A model generated the notes under the pieces. It was not told the DNA's origin. It did not search any database and worked only from the letters and a program-made list of their open reading frames with translations. Source: an uncultured Spirochaetota bacterium (GTDB lineage: Bacteria; Spirochaetota; Spirochaetia; Treponematales; Treponemataceae). Taken from it: DNA of 57,185 bases. Each line of letters starts with the position of its first letter. Position 1 is the stretch's first letter. The DNA is taken from assembly GCA_944389415.1 (NCBI GenBank), contig CALXMF010000013.1, positions 1 through 57,185 of the forward strand, read 5' to 3'. A program made the position numbers and the translations under genes. Below are positions 42,797 through 51,210 of the stretch, piece after piece.

Positions 42797-44100
42797 TCTA
42801 TCCCCCATAATGAATATACATCAGTAATACTTAATTGCAGCGCATCTGCAAGATTGTATACTGCTGAAAAATAATTTATTTCAGCCTGAACAACAGCCTG
42901 CCATGCGCTGGTCATATCCTGCCGGGACGTCTCAAGATCCGTTTGACTCACTAAGCCATTATTATACCCGTCCTGTGCCAGAGAATATGCGCGCTCTGTA
43001 ATCTGATGATTTAGGCGGGATATTTTGAGTGTTTCATACAGTCTTTTTGTTTCATCGACACAGTCTGAGATATTTTGTGCAGCTTTTTTTTCTCCGATTT
43101 CTAATGCGATTTGTGCAGAAGTAACAGCATTATCAGCGGCGGCAATAGAAAGACTATCTTGTGACCCGGGAATGAATCCATCAATCGGAATATTTAAAGA
43201 AATACTGAAAGAACCACCTGCACCTGGTACGGAACTGAATGCTTTATTTGTATCTGGAGATAATTTGATTGATTCGCTCAGGCTGAGTGTGGGAGCCCGT
43301 GCTGATAATATCGTCATCAATTTATCAAGTTGAGTCTGTTTTACTTCCTGTTGCAAACGAATGATATCAAATCGGTTTGTGCTGTATGAATCTGTAAGTA
43401 CCTGTACATCAGGTAAATTTAATTCATACAGAGGCGGTATATCGTGTTCGTCTGGTTCTCCTCCGTCCGCGCCAATAAGAATGAGAAACGATCTTAATGA
43501 TGACTCATAGGCACTTTCGGCAGCCTGCAATTCCGGCCCTGCTTTCTGATATGCATATTGTGAACGTAGCATATCAAGTTCTGAGGTGAGTCCGTAATCA
43601 TAGTTTATTTTGTTCTGCCGATACACTTCTTCTGAGAGTGTCAGGTTGTTTTTTAGAATTGAAATATTCGTTCGGAGTGCAATCAAAGCATAATAGGATA
43701 AAATTACTTGTTTGATAATACTTCTTTCTAATTGATTATACTGAGTCTGGGCTGTTTCCACCGCAAGAGATTTCTGCGTTAATTTGAGGGGGGTATTAGA
43801 AGGTAAGCTTAATGAAATACCAGCGGAAGCATTCCAGCCCCACATAGAAACGTTTTCAGGAGTAAATACATGAGTGTTTGATATACCGCCTCCTGCGGAC
43901 AGCGAAGGTAAAAATATATTCCATCTGTTCTCGTTTTCTTTTTGTGCGTTTTCAAGCAGAAGTGCTTGTTGCCGTAGTTCTGCGTTATGTTGAAGAGCCA
44001 TCTGTACTGATTCATCAACCGAAAATGCAAAAGTAAGCATATTCGCAGCAGTAAAAAGTAGCCACCCTGATATAAGCGCCTTGACGGCTGTAAGTCTCAT
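42793..44100 (-). CDS. TolC-family outer membrane efflux protein
   Basis: The 435-residue protein has a signal peptide (ALISGWLLFTAANMLTFAF), then two repeats of the OEP family, each with long helices (AQTQYNQLERSIIKQVILSYYAL, RQNKINYDYGLTSELDMLRSQYAYQ; then QISLEIGEKKA-type and YSLAQDGYNNGLVSQTDLETSRQDM). It forms the outer-membrane tunnel of the tripartite pump. It is the first gene of the - strand operon, divergent from a second OEP gene across a 277-bp control region. Confidence 0.92.
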   Translation of the reverse strand: MRLTAVKALISGWLLFTAANMLTFAFSVDESVQMALQHNAELRQQALLLENAQKENENRWNIFLPSLSAGGGISNTHVFTPENVSMWGWNASAGISLSLPSNTPLKLTQKSLAVETAQTQYNQLERSIIKQVILSYYALIALRTNISILKNNLTLSEEVYRQNKINYDYGLTSELDMLRSQYAYQKAGPELQAAESAYESSLRSFLILIGADGGEPDEHDIPPLYELNLPDVQVLTDSYSTNRFDIIRLQQEVKQTQLDKLMTILSARAPTLSLSESIKLSPDTNKAFSSVPGAGGSFSISLNIPIDGFIPGSQDSLSIAAADNAVTSAQIALEIGEKKAAQNISDCVDETKRLYETLKISRLNHQITERAYSLAQDGYNNGLVSQTDLETSRQDMTSAWQAVVQAEINYFSAVYNLADALQLSITDVYSLWGIE

Positions 44101-44144
44101 GGAAGTATTTCCCCTGTTGTAATATCTGATATTGATATCTTTTC

Positions 44145-44287
44145 TAACAAGTATAACGAATTGTTACCTGTTTTTGTAACACTTATAACAAATATAAACT
44201 ATAACAAATATAAACACAATTTATTGAGAACTATATTTTTTTATTATTGTAAAAAACGCAGATAACAAAAAATTAGTTATACATAAC
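44145..44287. promoter_or_regulatory. Operator-rich control region between divergent efflux operons
   Basis: The region carries TAACAA (44145-44150) with TTGTTA (44161-44166) as an inverted pair with a 10-base centre, and TGTTAC (44162-44167) with GTAACA (44176-44181). A perfect 16-bp tandem repeat of TATAACAAATATAAAC (44184-44199 and 44200-44215), a further TAACAA (44263-44268) and the palindrome GTTAT-AC-ATAAC (44276-44287) follow. No convincing -35/-10 pair was found. The repeats look like binding sites for a regulator of both operons. Confidence 0.65.
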
Positions 44288-44377
44288 AGATTTTTAGTCT
44301 GTATTTACCTGTTTTTTATGGAGTTTACCCGTTTGTACACATATAGTGTAGCACAGTTTGAAACTTTTGGAGGCTAT

Positions 44378-45643
44378 ATGAAACGTATTTGCGGCTTGCT
44401 AGTTGTATGTGGACTTTGTGCCGCTGCAGCGGCACAGACCGTATTTACTGCAGACACCGCCGTTGAAACAGCATTGAAAAATAATATTTCTGTAAAACGG
44501 AGTGCGTTGTCTCTTGATGGGTTGGAACGTGTTAAAAATCACGCTTGGAACAGTATGTCTCCTGATATCAGTGCTGGTGCAGGAATACAGGTTCCAAATA
44601 AATCAAATGCATATGATTTAACTGCGTATGGTAACGTTTCTATTGGGGTAGTCTTTTCACCTGGGCGTATTAGTAACATAAAAACAGCTGTATTACAGTA
44701 TGAAGCAGGACAGCTGTCTTATCGGGATGCGTGTCGTGCTGTTGAACTTGCGGTTCGGCAATCATTCTATGGATTGCTGTATGAACAGTCTTATATTGAA
44801 CAGCAGGAACGTACTTTAGAAACAGCTCGGCAGCAGTATGAACAGAATCTCAGACAGTATAATGCTGGCCGCATCAGCGAATTGGATGTTTTGTCTGCTC
44901 AAGTCGCCTATGAACAAATAAAACCTCAGCTTGAAAGCGCACGGATAACTTTTATGAATGATATGGATACATTTAAAGTTCTTCTTGGGCTTTCTCCGGA
45001 GGATGCAATAGAACTTGAAGGATCATTGGATACATTGCTTGATCTTGAGGAATTGTCGCTTGATGGTATCGAAATTTGTCCTGCTGGTATAGAATCTCTG
45101 GAAAAATCTTTGGAAATAGCACAAGCAGATCTTACGGCTGCAAAATTATCAGCGTATGCACCGGATTTATCCGTAAGTTGGAATTATCAGCCTCAGGCTG
45201 CTAATTCAGACTGGCAGTTGTGGGGCGATAGTGGTGCTTTAAGTGTAGGAATATCACTGCCAATTGATAGTTGGTTTCCTTGGTCAGAGTCTGCTGATAC
45301 TATTGCTGCTGCAAAAGATGAAGTTGCGGATATCGGACTTCAACTGGAAGATGAAAAACAGCAGACTGCTAATTCAATTGTTTCGGCGCTTCGCCAAATA
45401 GAGAAATGCCGTACATCTATTGTATCGTGCAAAGCAAATGTTGCTCTGGCGGAAAAATCTTATGAACTTGCATTAGATGCATACAACCGCGGAGCAAGAG
45501 ATTTTTTAAGTCTCCAGGATGCTTCAGATACATTATTTGAAGCTCAAGTTGCGCTTTTATCAGAAGCCTATCAACTTGGTGTTGAGATTCTTTCTCTTGA
45601 AGATATTACCGGTGTTCCCTTTGGAACATTTACAGTTCAATAA
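44378..45643 (+). CDS. TolC-family outer membrane efflux protein
   Basis: The 421-residue protein has a signal peptide (MKRICGLLVVCGLCAAAAAQ) and two OEP repeats (RQSFYGLLYEQSYIEQQERT, YNAGRISELDVLSAQVAYEQ; second half KSYELALDAYNRGARDFLSLQ, DASDTLFEAQVAL). It is the outer-membrane channel of the + strand RND pump. The frame is open to 44318, but TTTTGGAGG directly before ATG 44378 and the signal peptide fix the start. It is a paralogue of the divergent OEP, with limited similarity to it outside the family motifs. Confidence 0.92.
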   Translation: MKRICGLLVVCGLCAAAAAQTVFTADTAVETALKNNISVKRSALSLDGLERVKNHAWNSMSPDISAGAGIQVPNKSNAYDLTAYGNVSIGVVFSPGRISNIKTAVLQYEAGQLSYRDACRAVELAVRQSFYGLLYEQSYIEQQERTLETARQQYEQNLRQYNAGRISELDVLSAQVAYEQIKPQLESARITFMNDMDTFKVLLGLSPEDAIELEGSLDTLLDLEELSLDGIEICPAGIESLEKSLEIAQADLTAAKLSAYAPDLSVSWNYQPQAANSDWQLWGDSGALSVGISLPIDSWFPWSESADTIAAAKDEVADIGLQLEDEKQQTANSIVSALRQIEKCRTSIVSCKANVALAEKSYELALDAYNRGARDFLSLQDASDTLFEAQVALLSEAYQLGVEILSLEDITGVPFGTFTVQ

Positions 45644-45670
45644 AACTATATATTAGTAAGGAGCATGATT

Positions 45671-46609
45671 ATGGCAAAAAAAACAACCGTAGTCGTATTT
45701 TTTGTTTGTGTACTTGCTGTCGCTGCAGCTGTTTTTATTCCGCAGTCTGCCAGTGGAAAGCCTATTCCTGCAGTAGAATCTGCGACAGCAGTGTATACTG
45801 TACGCAGTGAAAAAGTGGTACAGCAGAATCTTATCTCATATATTCAGACAAATGGCGATGTTGAAGCCGCTAGTTCCATAGAAGTATACCCTGATATGGG
45901 AGGAAAACTTGTTCGGACATCAGTAGCTTTAGGATCTCAGGTTCGTAAAGGACAGGTAATTGCAGAAGTAGATCCTTCTACACCTGGTGTTCCCTATGCA
46001 ATAAGCCCTGTTCGGGCACCATTGTCCGGGGCGATAACATCAGTACCTCTTCAGCCTGGTACAACTGTGACGGTAAATACACCAATTGCCGTTATTGGCA
46101 GTATTGATGATATTCAGATATCAGCAAATATCCCTGAACGATATGCCTCTTTACTGAAACCTGGATTAAAAGCAGATATTACTCTTGAGGCATATCCAGG
46201 CATTATTTTCCCAGCTACTGTTACTAGGGTGTCTCCGGTAGTAGATGCTCTTTCACGGACTAAAGAAATACAACTTATTTTTGAACAGAGTGATGATAGA
46301 ATTAATGCAGGTATGTTTGCAAAAATTAAATTATATACTACTGAAACAGATAATGTATTAACAATCCCTGAAGCATGTATTGTAACTTCTTTTGGAAATA
46401 AATCTGTATTTGTTCTTAATGGAGATAGTACTGTCAGTCAAAGAGAGGTTACAACGGGTATGTCCGTTGACGGTATTGTAGAAGTAAAAACAGGTCTGAA
46501 TCTTGATGACCGCGTTATTGTGGAAGGAATGCAGCTGCTTACTGATGGTGCCGTTGTTCGTGATATTTCTCAGAATTCTTCATCTGTATCGAATGGAGGC
46601 GCCGTATGA
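45671..46609 (+). CDS. RND efflux membrane fusion protein (periplasmic adaptor)
   Basis: The 312-residue protein has an N-terminal membrane anchor (TVVVFFVCVLAVAAAVFIPQ), a split lipoyl domain (NGDVEAASSIEVYPDMGGKL; SPVRAPLSGAITSVPLQPGTTV), a beta-barrel (VTRVSPVVDALSRTKEIQLIF) and a membrane-proximal domain (VLTIPEACIVTSFGNKSVFV, GLNLDDRVIVEGMQLL). It resembles the adaptor at 41852-42796 in length and layout, so the two pumps are probably duplicates. AAGGAG (45658-45663) favours ATG 45671 over 45665. It overlaps the pump gene by 4 bp. Confidence 0.92.
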   Translation: MAKKTTVVVFFVCVLAVAAAVFIPQSASGKPIPAVESATAVYTVRSEKVVQQNLISYIQTNGDVEAASSIEVYPDMGGKLVRTSVALGSQVRKGQVIAEVDPSTPGVPYAISPVRAPLSGAITSVPLQPGTTVTVNTPIAVIGSIDDIQISANIPERYASLLKPGLKADITLEAYPGIIFPATVTRVSPVVDALSRTKEIQLIFEQSDDRINAGMFAKIKLYTTETDNVLTIPEACIVTSFGNKSVFVLNGDSTVSQREVTTGMSVDGIVEVKTGLNLDDRVIVEGMQLLTDGAVVRDISQNSSSVSNGGAV

Positions 46610-49600
46610 GTCCGTCAAAGGCTGCGGTAGAACATCCTGTTCTGACACTGATTGTATTTTCTTTGCTTGGTATTATGGGTATTTTTACGTTGAGCAATGT
46701 TGCTATCGATTTATTTCCTGATACTGATATTCCTATGATTGTCGTTATGACGGAGTATGAAAATGCCGGTCCTGAATCTGTAGAAAAATCAGTAACAGAA
46801 GTACTTGAAAGCGCGCTTGTCAGTGTAAGTGATCTCGATACGATGACATCAACTTCATCTGAAGGCTCATCGATGATTATGCTTGAGTTTAATTATGGTA
46901 CTGATCTTGATGTCGCGACAAATGATATTCGTGATAAGATTGACCGAGTTGAACGAAGACTGCCGGATGATGTTGAAAATCCAAGTATTATGAAAATGGA
47001 TGCGTCTTCAATGCCGATTATGCGTGTTGCTGTACGTGGAAATCGATCAAGTAATGAGCTTAAAGAAATTGCAGATGATATGATTGCAGATCAATTGGAA
47101 CAGACTGCAGGTGTTGCAGAGGCAACTGTTTCTGGTGGTGATGAAAAAATTATCCGCATAGAGATCTCCCGAAATAGGCTTGATGCATTTGGCTTAACAT
47201 TAACTGAGATTGCAGATAATCTTGCCGCCCAGAATTTGGAGCTTGGCGGTGGAAAGATTACTGAGCAGGATAGAGATTATAGTATCCGTACAACAGGAGA
47301 ATTTTCTTCTATAGAACAGATAGCAAACACTGTTGTTTCAACTGTGAATGGGTATGGGGTTCGTTTGTGTGACCTGGGGGAGGTGTTTGAAGGATACGAA
47401 GATAAATCAAATGCAGTATATATTAACGGCGAAGATGGTGTTTATATCGGTATAGTTAAACAGAGCGGTAAAAATTCAGTTGCAGTAGCTAATGCTGTGT
47501 ATAAAAAACTGGATGAAATTCAGAAAACCCTGCCATCTGATATTACTCTTGAAATTGTCTCTGATGATACTGACCAGATACGTGATACGATCAGTATTCT
47601 ATTAGATTCTGCATGGCAGGGGCTGCTGCTTGCCGTCGTTATTCTTTTCTTATTTCTTAAGAGTATGAAAAGTACTCTTATTATATCTATCTCGATTCCC
47701 GTATCTATTATTATCACATTGTTAGCCATGTATATGGCTGATATTACGCTGAATATGATGACCCTAACAGGACTGATTCTTGGTGTAGGGATGATTGTAG
47801 ATGCTTCTGTTGTTATGATAGATAATACGTATTCATATAGAATGCGTGGAGCAAAACCCCATATTGCCGCAATGATTGGCGCATCAGAAATGTTATCTTC
47901 TGTTGTATCTGGCAACCTGACTACGATATGTGTATTTGTGCCCTTTATTTTATTTCAAAGTGCACTGGGGATGATGGGCGAGATGTTTAAGAGCATGATT
48001 TTTACTGTTATCATTGCACTTGTCTCGAGTTTGTTTGTTGCAATATTTCTTGTGCCTGCGCTTGCTGGCCATTTTTTACCGCTGACCAATCGTAATGAAA
48101 AACCAGTTAAGAACAGAATTTTAAAAACAGTATACGGTTTCCTTGATAAAGTTCTTGATGTTATTACTGAGGTTTATCGTAAAATGTTAAATGCGGCGCT
48201 GAATCATCGTGTGATAACAATTTTGATTGTCGCAACACTGTTTATCGTAAGTATAATTCAAGTTGTGCACATGAATATCATTATGATGCCTACAGGACAA
48301 GACAGTTCTGTGACTCTTAATGTGGAATTACCTATCGGGACAACATTGGAAGAAACGGATGCTGTGATGAAACAGCTTGAACGTGCTGCAATGGAAGAAA
48401 TTCAGGGATATGAATCAATTATTACGAGCGTTGGTACTGGAGGCAGCCGCCGGAGTGGTGATGCATCTTATAAAGGTTCATTAAGTATTCAGCTGCCTGA
48501 GACGGCATTGCAGATCGATACATCAGATGATGTAAAACGAAAACTCCGTGAACATTTCCAGGATTTTCCTGGTGCCACTATGTCATTTGGACAGGGAATG
48601 GCCGCGTCAATGGTTGGAGATGATCTTGATATTGCCATACGTTCTGATGATCTTGATACTGCATATGAAATTGCTGTTGCGATTCAGAAAATAATGAATA
48701 GCATGGATGATATTGGCGAAGCAACTATTGATCTGACAGAAGGATTGCCGCAGGTAGAAATTCAGATAGATCGAGAACGTGCGTATGCATTTGGTCTTAC
48801 TGTTACCGCGGTTGCTAATGAAATAAATGCCTGTATAGATGGTGTTACTGCTTCTGTATATCGTAATAATGGAGATGATTACGATATGGTTGTTATGCTT
48901 CGTCCTGAAGACCGTGAGCAGGTTGTAGACTTGGAACAGATTTATATTAACAGTTCAAACGGACGTGTCAGTGTTGCCAATTTTGCTCAGGTAGTAAAGG
49001 GAACCGGACCTGTAAGTATCAATCGTGAAGACCAAACTCGTATTATACATGTTACCGCTGATATTGTAAGTGATACCCGTGCTGATATTATTGAAAATAA
49101 CATCAGAAGTGCCATAGCAGAGACCATGGTAGTACCTGAATCTGTTTCTATAAGTTATGAAGGTTCTTGGCAGAATATTCAGGAAGATGGTGCTGTGTAC
49201 ATGCAGATTATATTACTGGCGATTATTCTGGTATTTGGAGTTATGGCGGGTACGTATGAATCGTTTAAGGCTCCTCTTATTAATTTGCTGACTATTCCAA
49301 TGTTTATGATAGGTGTTGTTGCCATATATATGGTGATGGGACAGCCGCTTTCAATGATGTCTATGATTGGGATCATAATGCTTGTTGGAATTGTAGTTAA
49401 TAATGGTATTATTTTAGTTGATTATACAACACTCTTGCGTGAACGAGGAATGGAACTTCAGAAAGCCTGTCTGGAAGCTGGTGTTTCGCGTCTGCGGCCG
49501 GTATTGATGACGACATTGACGACGATACTTGGTATGCTGCCGATGAGTTTTAATACAGAGGGCAGTGCAGCAATCGTTCAGCCAATTGCGTTATGCGTGA

Positions 49601-49743
49601 CTGGCGGTTTGACATCAAGTACTTTTATTACATTGCTGTTTATTCCTGTTGTTTATTCATTGGTTATGAAAAATGAACACGGAAAGAAACAGGTATCTAC
49701 CGCACTGGTAAATTTAAAACAACTGGAGGAACAGAATGTATAA
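46606..49743 (+). CDS. RND efflux transporter, inner-membrane pump
   Basis: The 1045-residue RND pump starts MSPSKAAVEHPVLTLIVFSL, has 12 membrane helices in the usual 1+5+1+5 order, two large periplasmic loops, and TM4 GVGMIVDASVVMIDNTYS, again with one relay aspartate and Ala in place of the second. Later motifs include ILVFGVMAGTYESFKAPLIN, GIVVNNGIILVDYTTLLRE and LRPVLMTTLTTILGMLPM. It lacks the long basic tail of the divergent pump. Substrates are unknown. Its last 8 bp overlap the following PII-like gene, so the pair is probably translationally coupled. Confidence 0.95.
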   Translation: MSPSKAAVEHPVLTLIVFSLLGIMGIFTLSNVAIDLFPDTDIPMIVVMTEYENAGPESVEKSVTEVLESALVSVSDLDTMTSTSSEGSSMIMLEFNYGTDLDVATNDIRDKIDRVERRLPDDVENPSIMKMDASSMPIMRVAVRGNRSSNELKEIADDMIADQLEQTAGVAEATVSGGDEKIIRIEISRNRLDAFGLTLTEIADNLAAQNLELGGGKITEQDRDYSIRTTGEFSSIEQIANTVVSTVNGYGVRLCDLGEVFEGYEDKSNAVYINGEDGVYIGIVKQSGKNSVAVANAVYKKLDEIQKTLPSDITLEIVSDDTDQIRDTISILLDSAWQGLLLAVVILFLFLKSMKSTLIISISIPVSIIITLLAMYMADITLNMMTLTGLILGVGMIVDASVVMIDNTYSYRMRGAKPHIAAMIGASEMLSSVVSGNLTTICVFVPFILFQSALGMMGEMFKSMIFTVIIALVSSLFVAIFLVPALAGHFLPLTNRNEKPVKNRILKTVYGFLDKVLDVITEVYRKMLNAALNHRVITILIVATLFIVSIIQVVHMNIIMMPTGQDSSVTLNVELPIGTTLEETDAVMKQLERAAMEEIQGYESIITSVGTGGSRRSGDASYKGSLSIQLPETALQIDTSDDVKRKLREHFQDFPGATMSFGQGMAASMVGDDLDIAIRSDDLDTAYEIAVAIQKIMNSMDDIGEATIDLTEGLPQVEIQIDRERAYAFGLTVTAVANEINACIDGVTASVYRNNGDDYDMVVMLRPEDREQVVDLEQIYINSSNGRVSVANFAQVVKGTGPVSINREDQTRIIHVTADIVSDTRADIIENNIRSAIAETMVVPESVSISYEGSWQNIQEDGAVYMQIILLAIILVFGVMAGTYESFKAPLINLLTIPMFMIGVVAIYMVMGQPLSMMSMIGIIMLVGIVVNNGIILVDYTTLLRERGMELQKACLEAGVSRLRPVLMTTLTTILGMLPMSFNTEGSAAIVQPIALCVTGGLTSSTFITLLFIPVVYSLVMKNEHGKKQVSTALVNLKQLEEQNV

Positions 49744-50263
49744 AAATGATTCAGATACAGATGAGATAAAAATAAATATAAAAAAAATAGAGAAAAAGAT
49801 ACTGGAGAAATTAGAAAAACATGCAGCGGGGAAAGTAAAGGAACTTGAGGAACAGGTTATCTCTTTATCGCAGCATATTTCCCAGATTGAGGAGGTTTTA
49901 AAAGATAAGATATCTCACAAAAATTTGAATTACTGTTCTGAGAACGCTGAGAAATGTACTGATGAAAGCTCTGATTGTATATATAGATGTGAAATCATTG
50001 CGAACCAGTCTGTTCTTGAAGATGTTACAGAAGTTTTAGAAACTGCTGTACCTGATATCTTATATACTATATTTCCAATGGTTCATGGTCGCGGCGGCAA
50101 TGATAGGAAACTTGGAAATATAACCTGGCCCGAAACAAATTTTGTTTTAGTATCTTACACTGATAAGTCAAATGTTATGTCTATTCGACGTGCTGTTGCT
50201 GCGGTAAAACAAAGGTTTAAAGATGAGGGCATTAAACTGTTTGTGATTGTAAGTGATGTATAA
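49736..50263 (+). CDS. Coiled-coil protein with cysteine cluster and PII-like domain
   Basis: The 175-residue protein has three parts. Residues 10-60 form a charged coiled coil (KIEKKILEKLEKHAAGKVKEL). Residues 67-85 hold four cysteines (67, 74, 81, 85; spacing C-x6-C-x6-C-x3-C). Residues 82-175 resemble PII/DUF3240-type proteins (RCEIIANQSVLEDVTEVLE, PMVHGRGGNDRKLGNITWPE, VLVSYTDKSNVMSIRRAVAAVKQRF). PII-like proteins next to RND or cation transporters are thought to regulate them. It overlaps the pump gene and is followed by a terminator, so it belongs to the pump operon. Metal or small-molecule binding is inference. Confidence 0.7.
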   Translation: MYKNDSDTDEIKINIKKIEKKILEKLEKHAAGKVKELEEQVISLSQHISQIEEVLKDKISHKNLNYCSENAEKCTDESSDCIYRCEIIANQSVLEDVTEVLETAVPDILYTIFPMVHGRGGNDRKLGNITWPETNFVLVSYTDKSNVMSIRRAVAAVKQRFKDEGIKLFVIVSDV

Positions 50264-50302
50264 TTCCATACTGATTATTTAATAAAGTTTTCTTGTTTTA
50301 CA

Positions 50303-50344
50303 GCAGGTTCCGAGTATTAGAAATACTATTTGGAACCTGCTTTT
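50303..50344 (+). terminator. Rho-independent terminator after the efflux operon
   Basis: GCAGGTTCC (50303-50311) pairs with GGAACCTGC (50332-50340); inside, AGTATT pairs with AATACT around AGA. Four T follow. It separates the pump operon from the two-component genes. Confidence 0.8.
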
Positions 50345-50385
50345 GTATTTATCCCTTGCAGTATAATATTCTCTCTATGGTAGAG

Positions 50386-50398
50386 TAACAAGTTGTTA
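50386..50398. promoter_or_regulatory. TAACAA-G-TTGTTA palindrome before the response regulator
   Basis: A perfect palindrome with 6-bp arms around a single G lies about 70 bp before the response-regulator ATG (50467). The same half-site recurs five times in the control region of the two efflux operons. It may be an autoregulatory site. Confidence 0.5.
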
Positions 50399-50466
50399 TT
50401 TATCTTTATATATTATTTATTGCTCTTGTTGAAACGCTCATGTATTATACATATAGAGAGGTGATT

Positions 50467-51192
50467 ATGAAGGCGAATGTTCTGATAATTGAAGATGTAC
50501 GAGAACTTGCAGAACTTGTATCTATGTATTTGGCAAAAGAAGGTATGGAAACGGTGTTGTGCGAAACGGCAGAGGAGGCAATAGAACAGCTTAAAACGCA
50601 GTCGTTTGATTTAGTTGTTCTTGATTTAAACCTTCCTGGGATGGATGGTTTTGAATTCTTAAGTATCTTTCGCAAGGAGTATGCCACTCCTGTTTTAATT
50701 ATGTCTGCCCGTGATGCGGATGAAGATATTATTGCGGGGCTTGGCGGCGGCGCGGATGAGTTTGTGACAAAACCATTTTCTCCGCGTGTTTTTGCTGCTC
50801 GAGTACGTGCTCTTGTGCGTCGTTCACAGGAAACAGTTATTCCTGAAACAGAAAATACAATTCGTTTTGGCGATTATGTTTTATATGAGAATACCTGTGT
50901 TTTAAAAAAGGGGAATGACCGTGTTGCGCTTTCAGCTAAGGAATATGCGGTACTTGATTATCTAGTTCATAATGCCGGTAAACCTATTCTTCCTGAAGTT
51001 ATTTATAATAACGTGTGGCAGAATAATTATGGTGATTTATCTGCCGTTGCTGTGTATATACAGCGGCTGCGCAAAAAACTGGAAGATGATCCAGCCTTTC
51101 CTGTTTATATAGAAACTGTCTTTGGTATGGGGTATCGTTTTAATTTAGATGGGCATCCAAAACCAATGAATACGGGCGGTGCTCAGAATTAA
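50467..51192 (+). CDS. OmpR/PhoB-family response regulator
   Basis: The 241-residue protein has a receiver domain (IIED at 7-10, phospho-Asp53 in LVVLDLNLPGMDG, MSARDADE, Lys in FVTKPFSPRV) and a C-terminal winged helix (ALSAKEYAVLDYLVHNAGKP, AVYIQRLRKKLEDDP, IETVFGMGYRFN). It is paired with the sensor kinase 18 bp downstream. The frame opens at 50440, but AGAGGTG before ATG 50467 and the family N-terminus (MKANVLIIEDV) set the start. Position after the pump operon and the shared TAACAA motif suggest it controls efflux; this is inference. Confidence 0.94.
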   Translation: MKANVLIIEDVRELAELVSMYLAKEGMETVLCETAEEAIEQLKTQSFDLVVLDLNLPGMDGFEFLSIFRKEYATPVLIMSARDADEDIIAGLGGGADEFVTKPFSPRVFAARVRALVRRSQETVIPETENTIRFGDYVLYENTCVLKKGNDRVALSAKEYAVLDYLVHNAGKPILPEVIYNNVWQNNYGDLSAVAVYIQRLRKKLEDDPAFPVYIETVFGMGYRFNLDGHPKPMNTGGAQN

Positions 51193-51210
51193 CAGATATA
51201 TTATTTTATT

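Noticed and set aside
47520-47915. 131-codon antisense frame in the second RND pump
   Set aside because: Ile/Thr-rich shadow of a membrane domain; no independent evidence.
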